A stretch of 64,000 bases of DNA from Antedon mediterranea (Eukaryota; Echinodermata; Crinoidea; Comatulida; Antedonidae), in assembly GCF_964355755.1 (NCBI RefSeq), contig NC_092674.1:1369001-1433000 (forward strand). Direction: 5' to 3'. Within the stretch, counting starts at the first letter, position 1. Every line of letters begins with the position of its first letter. Under the pieces are notes generated by a model. That model saw nothing but the letters and a program-made list of their open reading frames with translations, ran no database searches and was not told the DNA's origin. Below, one piece after another: positions 58,201 through 64,000 of the stretch. A program made the translations under genes and the position numbers.

Positions 58201-61200
58201 AGTTCAGATGGTATTATGATGAGAAGGGCGCTTAGAATTGAATTTTAAATAATGATACAATCTGGGTTGTTGTCATTTCTGTTGTTTAAATGTTCTAAGG
58301 CGTTTGATCCGTTGATATAGTTCTTTCCGACCGATTCATGTTCACATTAAATCAGATTAATACGCTAATATCCAAAGCTATCTTTGATTATCTTGGTAGA
58401 TTAACAAGTTGAGTGCGTCACAGAATACAGGACCTGTCCCAGAATACAGGACCTGTCCCAGAATACAGGACCTGTCCCAGAAACTGAATCATGTCAAAAG
58501 TAACATTTAGTTCTCTTCTAACTTCATAAATTATGCAAGAAAATGTTTTTTATTTTTAAATGATTTGGGAAAAAATCTTGTCAAAATCCCACTTACTATT
58601 ATCGCCTACTCAACTCATTTCTAAGTACTTAATAGTACAATGACTAACACTGTATTCTAATAGGGTCTGTCAGTCACACATTTGGAGTGATGTCTTTCTG
58701 TAACTTATTTACTAAGCAATAGCAATTGTTGTAGTTAATAGAGAAAGCACCCAACACTCACTCAATCATGTGGGAAAATGACGTCGTCAACCATAAGGAG
58801 AATTGATGATCGTTTCCGACCTACGTATGTCAAGTTGTTGCCCTAGCTATTAAAACAAATTTAATCCCAAAACAAATTTCTTAAGCTCTGTCTACACTGT
58901 CAAACTAGACAAAAAAGTGTGATGTGCCCAAATATGGTAGTGATACTGTATGACATCATCATTTCAATATATTTTTTTGTCACAGCTTTAATTAACTTGT
59001 ATTGAAATAGAACTAGCTTTCCCACTTTTATATAATTTGGATAAACATGATGATGACAGCTATAATATAGTAATCTTACTCTATTTATAAAGCAGTTTTT
59101 AGGTACCTATTCTTAGTACAATTTTTTTTAGCCTTCCGTTTAATTTTCTTCCAATTTTTTTCAAATTATTAAGTGATCATGTTCTTATAAATGTGTTCTT
59201 ATAAATGTGTTCTTAAACTTAAACAAACCTGTAAAACAAATTGAACAAGTTTTAAAATGTATTAAAACTAAGCATTCAGTTCCACTCCCACTGATGCGAG
59301 TGGTATAACAGGTATTTTTCTGTAATACCCATTCAATAAACATTAGTTGAACGCCCACCTCATCCCAAACAGGTTTTTCCATTGTATCAATGTCACTATA
59401 AAATCTTTATTATGTTAAAAGAGAATACCTGCAGGGTATAGTTATGTGTGTTCCTTTCAAATTGTGTTTAAAACAACCTTGTAGAATTAGTATAGTAGTG
59501 TGCATCTTGAGATAAAATTAAACACACATGAAGGAATATCTGAATAAACCAAATACAGTATGATACTTTTTTTAGCAGACTTTAATTTAAGCAGGGAGTT
59601 GTAAAATAATTATTTTACAACTCCCTGATTTAAGTATACTTGTCTTAAATTTATTCCAATTTTTTGTCCAAATGAAAATGAACAGAAGACAATAAAATAA
59701 ATGAAGATGTGAATGGATGCAATATGTGTTGAAATAATATTTTGATAGTTTATTGTACTTAAGAGCTCTGTCTACACTATCAAACTTAATATGACAACAA
59801 AAGTGATGTGCCCATAATATGGACATGACAATGTCATATCACTACCACATTTGGGCATAACACTACCATATTTGAGCACATTAATGTCATATCACTACCA
59901 CATTTGGGCATAACACTACCATATTTGAGCACATTAATGTCATATCACTACCACATTTGGGCATAACACTACCATATTTGAGCACATTAATGTCATATCA
60001 CTACCACATTTGGGCATAACACTACCATATTTGAGCACATTAATGTCATATCACTACCACATTTGGGCATAACACTACCATATTTGAGCACATTAATGTC
60101 ATATCACTACCACATTTGGGCATAACACTACCATATTTGAGCACATTATACATTTTTTTGTCAAACTAGTTTGATTGTGTAGACAGAGGTGTAGCTGCAG
60201 ACGGTCATACATGTTCACATGTAACATTACATGCTATGAAGAAAGTATATATGTTTAGTACAGTAATATATAAACCGTAGTAATGTTAGTTTGATCATAC
60301 CATACAAAGGGGAATGCTATTGTATGTACAGTATGACATATTATAATGTTTTGTTTCATAACATTAAGAGATAACATAACCTTCAAAGTATCAATGGGAG
60401 TCATGCAAAGTTTACTTGATAAGGTATCTTTGCAGCATTTCAGTGAAATTGTAATCCTTTTTTCTGAATGATCAGGAATGAACGTAACACTTATAATTTG
60501 TATGCCATCATTTAATCAATAATAATTTCTCAATCAATTGATTGATTGTAATTATTTCAATATACTTTGAAAAAAAATTTCATATCTGTTTCAAATTTCC
60601 TATTTGTATTTTATTACCCTAAAAATAAATGTAAACTGCTGTCTACTAGTTTGACAAAAAAATTGTTGTGTACCCAAATATAGTGGTGATATGACATCAT
60701 CATGTCCATATATGGACACTACACATTTTTTTGTTACATAATGTTTGATAGTGTAGACAGAGCTTTACACTATATTCATCTTATCATCAATATAACAAAC
60801 TGGTCAGATTATACTAACCAGTTTGTTGCCCAACTGGTCATTATAATTTGATTTTACCAGAAAATGTATTTAAAATTACAACCTGATTGCTCTTCTGTGT
60901 GATTTATACAATAAAATGGTTAATAAAACCATATAACTCTTCCCTGATAATAATGATGAAATTGAATAAAACGATGAAAATGTATAAATTGACCAATTAC
61001 ACTAGTAAGTTCAAGGTATTTTGTTGTAGATTCTATGAAAATCAGTTTAAAATTCCCCAGTGTGTTACCACTAATAAGGTAGGCCTACTGACACCATTGA
61101 CCATATACCTCACATTGGTCATTGGAGAGCATCCTATTGACCACCACCAATAATGTTATTATTGAGTGTGGCTAGGTGATGACATACACCCTGTGGTGAT

Positions 61201-64000
61201 GATGGATAAGATTAATATACAATGTTAGCTACCTGCAAAGTTCACCAGAGGTCATTGACCACAAGAATTCAATTACTACTGATCATTTCTGATAAAAATG
61301 TTCATTAAATTAATTTTTCAGAATTAAACTGATGATTTTAATTTGATGATTTCATAAACATTTATAATGGAACCATATTATACTGTACTTGTTCATTATA
61401 AAACTAAATTATATGAATTATAGTCAAAAAGAAAAAAAAAATCTACAAGATTGTAGATTACCGAGATTAGTTCATTCATACATTTCCTTTGACTCCACTA
61501 TTAATATTTTCTTTAATTGTTTATCTTTTTTATAAATCCAACATTAAAAAATGTGATTGGTTCTTGTGAACTTCGTCAATGTATTTTTACGTATTCCAGT
61601 CCAGTCTCCCCAGCAATAGGATTTGAGTGATTGATCTGACCTAGTGCAATGTTTTGATCTATAGACTCAATAGGCTTCACCACATAATCCCCTTACACAG
61701 CATCTAGTGTATGTGGATCAACAATAACCTAATGCTATAATATTATCCTAAATCCAATAAAAAGCCATGTTTAAACAAATTATTTGTTTAGCGTTCTCCA
61801 TAAATGGCCCAATATGATTAATTTTTAGTTTTTCATATATTAATTTATTTGGTACAAACATGTTAACATGTTATAATAGGTTTTACACTATAGTTTTATG
61901 TACAAATATTGTGTAAAAGTTAGTGAAGATTTTCTCAAGTTAACATGTGTACTTACTTCACAGTAAGTCCTTGATTGTTTTAACAGACTCAAGTAAAATA
62001 GAAAATTTCTGGTTTGGAATTATTAAATATCTTGAATGTTTTTGTCATGATGTATTCATTGTAGAAAGTTTTTAAGTTATTAATTACAGTTTTTTGTTTT
62101 CAAAAAACATGGCTGTAAAAATACATAAGGCAGCCAAAGTCTATGCTCTTTCTATGCTATCAAACAAAACAATGTATGGGGTCTATATATGGACCTGATG
62201 ATGTCATATCACTACCATATTTAAGCATATCACTACCATTATGGGCACATCACACTTTTTTTGTCAAACTAGATTGATAGTGTAGACATAGCTTAATACC
62301 CCTTTTTTCACATCTGCCTAAATTTTAACAACTCGTAACAATGTTTGATCTCCCAAATTATTACATGTTTTCATACATGCATTACACAAACCTTGTGAAA
62401 TCTCATGAGAAAGGCATATAGTTGCGCACTATTTGATTGGTAAGTTTAATACCATGGCAATACACACACGCAGAGTAACAACTCAGAACATCTCAGAATA
62501 AAAACAGGCCTTTCATAGGTGTGCTTTCACAGAATATTGTCTTCACACTATGCCAACCTCATCATGGTTACAAGTTGTTACTTGTTGCAGGTTTAAAAAG
62601 GATATTAAGCTCTGTCTACACTATCAAACTTTATGTGACAAAAAAAATGTGCCCATATAATATGGACATGATGATGTCATATCACTACCATATTTTGGCA
62701 CATCACACTTTATTTGTCAAACTAGTTTGATAGCGTACTGCAGATAGAGTTTTAGAAATTATGCAACAATTTTTGACTGAGAATATATATTTTCCTTTAA
62801 TTACCATTTTCTTCCAGATTGTGTTTGATTCGTTTTCTCTATAGTGAAATAAAAATAGATTTTTCATTTCTTTACCTTTAGGTTATAGCAAGAATTATTT
62901 ATGTTGTTAACCGATCTTGGACGGGAAAGATAACATTACCAGAGTTCCGTCGTTCTAACATTTTGTCTGTGAGTATAATAAACATAAATGTTTACGCTTG
63001 CCTTAAGGTGTCTGTCCTCTGGTAAAAGTTATATAGCGGTAGTTTCACATGCTGATCATGATGATATTATTGTGTTTGCTGCACCATATGTGGATGCAGT
63101 TTGCAGATGGTTAAGACATGATGCTCACACTTTTGAATGACAACTTTCTGACCATTTGAAAACTATTGAGACTTTTCTCATCTGTTGTTTCAATTTAATT
63201 AATTATTAATTACTAAAGTATCTCAATTTCAGTATAGTTATCACCGAGCGGTTTAGAATTAATATTATGTGCCTTGTGTTTATATATTTATATGATATAC
63301 TGTAAATATTATTTATGTACTTCTGAACTATAGTTGATGCAACAATACCTGGCCTTCAAATGACCTCATTATATTGTCAAAATCATCTCTCACTTAATTT
63401 AAAATTACCCAATAACTACCCTAATGTATTTCATACTAAAAATACACATTTTGAAAGCATGATGAGTTGACCCGGTCATGTTTAACTTACTACCAAAACT
63501 AAATATTGAGCCAGCAAGTAATTAACTATGAAAAGATTATCAAGATTGATTAACCAAAACAAAGGAACAATTCAGTTTTTGATATATTTAGTATTCGGCC
63601 AAAGCTGTTATTATTACCGTTTATATTCTGTATAATTTTAACTTATCTGATGTTTGTGCTTTTAAATTATGTTTGTTCTTTCTCTGAGAAATAAATAAAT
63701 ATGTAAATAAACACTGTATCTGTATCTAAAAAAATATATATATGTACAGCATTGTTAATCTGTTTTTTTTTGGGGGGGGGGGGGGGCGTTCAATCCTCTT
63801 TGAATATTACTCCTATATATTATGACAAATATTATTTATGCCAAATTTTGATTTTTTTTAAATATTTTTTGATACTTTTGATAGGTACTACAATTACTTG
63901 AGGAGGAAGATGATATCAACCAAATCACAGATTTTTTTTCTTATGAACATTTTTATGTAATTTATTGCAAATTTTGGGAGTTAGATTCCAATCATGATCT
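43293..64000 (+). CDS. PPP2R3B: PP2A regulatory subunit B'' (PR70/PR72 type), 5' part; continues past the right edge
   Basis: Targets the PP2A catalytic core to substrates; family members bind Ca2+ through EF-hands. Exons: 43293-43598, 48566-48745, 49237-49340, 49778-49880, 51146-51220, 62882-62968 and 63885 to the edge, all phase-consistent (about 323 codons). The start [20 protein letters not shown] then SEADTQ matches the N-terminus of PPP2R3B-type proteins. A Ser/Pro-rich linker follows (residues 58-100). Exon 2 has [13 protein letters not shown]; exon 3 [18 protein letters not shown] and a W-Q-R end; exon 4 [20 protein letters not shown]; exon 5 [20 protein letters not shown] then RYIHT; exon 6 [15 protein letters not shown]; exon 7 [12 protein letters not shown] and [17 protein letters not shown], entering the first EF-hand at the edge. 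It may be the single ancestral gene of vertebrate PPP2R3A/B. Introns are large: 5 kb after exon 1, 11.7 kb after exon 5. The exon 4 end is tandemly duplicated. Confidence 0.95.
43599..46170. other. PPP2R3 intron 1, first part
   Basis: AT-rich, with no exon or clear transposon. One short AGTATAATCCCACCA word at about 44520 resembles the inverted-repeat end of the 50.7-kb element. Confidence 0.4.
46171..46449 (+). CDS. Candidate alternative first exon of PPP2R3
   Basis: A 93-codon frame opens with ATG and ends exactly at ATCAAG/GTAGGC in phase 0, the same phase as canonical exon 1, so it would splice in frame to exon 2 ([10 protein letters not shown]). The peptide is not low-complexity: [54 protein letters not shown]. 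Vertebrate PPP2R3A is known to make isoforms with different N-termini from alternative promoters, so this fits. I recognise no homology for the peptide itself. It could be a chance ORF or an unrelated gene's exon. Confidence 0.5.
46742..46840 (-). mobile_element. LINE 3' tail fragment
   Basis: On the minus strand, CCAATTTCATGTTCGCC, TTGTGTTCATGACAATAAAG and then repeated ATCTT/TATCTTATC units. CATGACAATAAAG followed by a 5-bp tail is a common LINE 3' end in marine animals (family knowledge). No coding part remains. Confidence 0.55.
47848..47980 (-). mobile_element. MITE-1 copy 13 (left terminal bases lost)
   Basis: AAAAATGTGATGTGCCCAAA through TTTGATAGTATAGACAGAGC. PPP2R3 intron 1. Confidence 0.85.
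48800..48990 (+). repeat. tRNA-derived SINE-like fragment
   Basis: An A-box-like TGGCTTGGTGGTTATGATG and a B-box-like GGGGTCAAGTCCT lie about 35 bp apart, without a foldable tRNA around them. TGGTGGTTA, CCAATC and GGTCCTG recur in the same order on the minus strand at 54490-54605. PPP2R3 intron 2. Confidence 0.5.
49418..49560 (-). mobile_element. MITE-1 copy 14 (full length, TTA-flanked)
   Basis: TTA, AGCTCTGTCTATATTATCAA at the left and TTTGATAGTATAGACAGAGCT, TTA at the right: the clearest case of a 3-bp duplication. Confidence 0.9.
49843..50405 (+). repeat. 66-73-bp array: PPP2R3 exon 4 end plus 5' splice donor, eight copies
   Basis: The first copy is the true exon tail ([13 protein letters not shown] then CAG/GTAAAT at 49880). 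Seven downstream copies in the intron repeat AATTACATATCAGCTGA(G/T)G...ATGATTCAG with GTAAAT or GTAAAG. Spacer length differs because ATATTTA is absent in three copies. The copies differ from the true exon at one shared site (GAA changed to GAG or GAT). The spacer reads GTA AAT ATT TAA or runs to TGA, so use of a distal donor adds a premature stop. Confidence 0.94.
50727..51118. mobile_element. Inverted-repeat element whose left end is tandemly repeated four times
   Basis: TACCGTATATCCTCTGGTAT then AATCCCAC is inverted at about 51071-51117 (GTGGGATTATACCTGAGGATA then TACGGTA). A 53-bp unit starting with the left end and running through GCCTCTAGAACATGAATTAA is repeated four times before the internal part. 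PPP2R3 intron 4, just upstream of exon 5. Confidence 0.82.
51221..51979. other. Start of the PPP2R3 11.7-kb intron
   Basis: AT-rich and without exons. It should hold the 3' UTR and poly(A) signal of the antisense acidic-protein gene; TTTATT (AATAAA on the minus strand) occurs near 51387 and 51553. Confidence 0.4.
51980..53038 (-). CDS. Secreted, highly acidic Ser/Glu-rich protein, nested antisense in a PPP2R3 intron
   Basis: 352 residues in one coding exon. A splice acceptor (TTTTGTGCAG) ends at 53049, so translation starts at the second Met (53038); an upstream ATG at 53056 straddles the acceptor. Residues 1-19 are a signal peptide ([19 protein letters not shown]). Residues 79-190 are Ser/Glu repeats: a 22-residue unit with [18 protein letters not shown] appears two to three times, then degenerate [10 protein letters not shown] copies. 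Residues 250-315 are Glu/Val/Ile-rich ([19 protein letters not shown]) and likely helical. The mature protein has no Cys or Trp and very few basic residues. S-x-E sites are abundant, as in secreted phosphoproteins that bind calcium or mineral. I do not recognise a family; a matrix or mucus role is inference only. Repeated low-complexity codons also leave open frames on the other strand. Confidence 0.85.
   Translation of the reverse strand: MNTFWLIVVSNCLLFVARGLPVPTGETLAADEYETLAIVEGQGDELEIEHNEQVVTMTEVEEMVTVVLEVEDSTNAPMESSSEEEVEEIDTKEGTAAITSTESSSEESEEIETKEGTAAITSTESSSEESEEIETKDATAATIAATESSSESSSSEESSEEVDTEDVTATIASPESSSESSSEEEQEDATQDKMIRPRTSLLLSTSDSEETKPETATQLEEEEIDQVSTTEETEEIEISSTDATTMVEEIEERIVDEVVDQVKEAVEAAVEEALEGMVEEIVEEVVEEVIEEVVEETEEEIAEEEIAEEDVVEVIIELSTDLPTETIHPEDDKQAEDTDVHEGGNNGGKVKV
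53150..53282 (+). mobile_element. MITE-1 copy 15
   Basis: CCCTGCCTACACTATCATAC to TTTTATAGTGTGGACAGAGA. It lies in the intron of the acidic-protein gene and so in the large PPP2R3 intron too. Confidence 0.83.
53283..54489. other. Intronic sequence, nothing recognised
   Basis: AT-rich with no exon-like frames. It is intronic for both PPP2R3 (plus) and the acidic gene (minus). Confidence 0.4.
54490..54605 (-). repeat. tRNA-derived SINE-like fragment, second copy
   Basis: On the minus strand TTTGGTGGTTAATGTGCTTG, CTTCCAATCTCAGGTCCTGA and then GTACCAACTCACAG. It shares word order with 48800-48990. Confidence 0.45.
55034..55735. repeat. About 59-bp minisatellite, 12 copies
   Basis: The unit CAGTGGCGTAACTGCTATGA, GCACTTACTGGCTACACCCA, GGTACACTGTGTACATA. 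Copies differ by TA insertions. TGGCGTAA and ACCCAGG...GCCC resemble a retroelement edge at the right end (CCAGGGGCCCTGGAGC). Confidence 0.93.
55736..56839. other. Intronic sequence with one dispersed-repeat fragment
   Basis: No exons seen. 56575-56720 (TGTATAGCGCCTTTCC, AAGGCGCTTCACATT, GGCAGAGGGTTCCAGAT) looks like a fragment of a widespread repeat of marine invertebrates; this is from memory and at low confidence. Confidence 0.4.
56840..56915 (-). other. Predicted 5' untranslated exon of the acidic-protein gene
   Basis: A strong donor (CACAG/GTAAGAA) lies at 56840/56839 on the minus strand, downstream of a TATA-like box at the proper distance. Joining to the acceptor at 53049 places the acidic ORF's ATG 10 nt into exon 2. 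The 5' edge is estimated from TATA spacing. Confidence 0.55.
56938..57010 (-). promoter_or_regulatory. TATA/CCAAT promoter for the acidic-protein gene
   Basis: On the minus strand GCTATAAGG (56946-56938) lies about 25-30 bp before the predicted start. Upstream are CATTGGCC and CTGATTGGTTTTC (inverted CCAAT boxes). Three more CCAATCAGAT(G/T) boxes lie at about 57089, 57131 and 57171. The cluster fits a regulated, tissue-specific promoter; that is inference. Confidence 0.55.
57200..58883. other. Intronic sequence upstream of the acidic gene, with possible LINE remnants
   Basis: AT-rich. Around 58270-58330 the plus strand reads a KCSKAFDP-like stretch reminiscent of RT motif A, but without other motifs it is weak. 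A 21-bp unit (CAGAATACAGGACCTGTCC) is repeated three times at 58427-58490. Confidence 0.35.
58427..58490. repeat. 21-bp tandem repeat, three copies
   Basis: CAGAATACAGGACCTGTCC plus CA repeats three times without change, with an inner palindrome CAGGACCTG. Confidence 0.9.
58884..58990 (-). mobile_element. MITE-1 copy 16 (right arm lost)
   Basis: TTAAGCTCTGTCTACACTGTC, CAAACTAGACAAAAAAGTGT, then the centre; it ends TTTTTTTGTCACAGCTTTA. Confidence 0.8.
58991..59763. other. Intronic sequence, nothing recognised
   Basis: AT-rich. A 15-bp inverted repeat (CAGGGAGTTGTAAAA ... TTTTACAACTCCCTG) at about 59592-59626 could form a hairpin. Confidence 0.35.
59764..60190 (+). mobile_element. MITE-1 copy 17 with centre expanded about six-fold
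   Basis: The terminal arms GAGCTCTGTCTACACTATCA and TTTGATTGTGTAGACAGAGG are single. The middle 53-bp segment (TGTCATATCACTACCACATT, TGGGCATAACACTACCATAT, TTGAGCACATTAA) is tandemly repeated six times, making this copy three times the usual length. Confidence 0.92.
60640..60770 (-). mobile_element. MITE-1 copy 18
   Basis: CTGTCTACTAGTTTGACAAA to TTTGATAGTGTAGACAGAGC then TTTA. Confidence 0.87.
60771..62139. other. Intronic sequence, nothing recognised
   Basis: AT-rich, with no exon signals in phase with PPP2R3 and no clear transposon. Confidence 0.4.
62140..62296 (+). mobile_element. MITE-1 copy 19 (diverged left arm)
   Basis: CTCTTTCTATGCTATCAAAC at the left; TTGATAGTGTAGACATAGCT then TTA at the right. 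Confidence 0.83.
62608..62757 (+). mobile_element. MITE-1 copy 20 (full length, TTA-flanked)
   Basis: TTA, AGCTCTGTCTACACTATCAA to TTTGATAGCGTACTGCAGATAG, TTTTA. It lies 125 bp before PPP2R3 exon 6. Confidence 0.88.
62969..63884. other. PPP2R3 intron 6
   Basis: AT-rich. A T-run followed by a 14-base G-run (63764-63786) is the only notable structure, and is a likely sequencing or assembly weak point. Confidence 0.45.

Noticed and set aside
58255-58345. Plus-strand KCSKAFDP stretch as LINE reverse transcriptase
   Set aside because: A single short motif resemblance without neighbouring RT motifs; kept only as a note in the intronic description.

Overview
This is a gene-poor, AT-rich, repeat-dense eukaryotic nuclear window. 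Four multi-exon protein genes with GT-AG introns, a single-exon secreted-protein gene and dozens of transposon relics point to an animal. A CUB-domain adhesion GPCR, a metazoan-type SUCLA2 and CR1/L2-like and L1-like LINEs suggest an invertebrate, probably a marine deuterostome such as an echinoderm. That placement is inference from gene and repeat style.

Layout. 1-8.2 kb is intergenic and transposon-rich. It holds a long coiled-coil ORF on the minus strand that runs off the left edge, an L1-like LINE tail with a 15-bp target-site duplication (2.1-4.1 kb), and two decayed LINE fragments. 8.26-21.0 kb (minus) is a complete ten-exon D-aspartate/D-amino-acid oxidase gene (about 366 aa). Its introns hold minisatellites, an L2/CR1-like LINE, several foldback elements and a 3.3-kb DNA transposon with long inverted repeats and a decayed ORF ending in a CXC cysteine cluster. 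22.85-32.2 kb (plus) is an adhesion GPCR of at least 21 exons: signal peptide, CUB domain, Ser/Thr repeat stalk, GAIN/GPS with an HLT cleavage site, and 7TM. 32.4-35.1 kb is a miniature element split by a CR1-like LINE. 36.2-42.06 kb (minus) is a complete 13-exon SUCLA2 gene (453 aa). 43.3-64 kb (plus) is the 5' part of a PP2A regulatory subunit B'' gene (PPP2R3 type), continuing past the right edge. Its 11.7-kb intron holds, on the opposite strand, a gene for a secreted, very acidic Ser/Glu-rich protein with its own upstream exon and TATA/CCAAT promoter.

The most unusual feature is shared by three unrelated genes (oxidase, SUCLA2, PPP2R3). In each, the 3' end of one exon together with its 5' splice donor has been amplified into a tandem array directly downstream, giving rows of 7, 14 and 8 candidate donors. 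In SUCLA2 the unit is exactly 42 nt and open in frame, so any donor in the row would keep the reading frame and add multiples of 14 residues. In the other two genes, distal donor use would bring in stop codons. The window also holds about 20 copies of one roughly 140-bp TTA-flanked miniature element, all between 24 and 63 kb, and a strong excess of the palindrome TAGGCCTA. Exon boundaries were read by eye from splice signals, phase continuity and remembered family similarity. No search or alignment was run.
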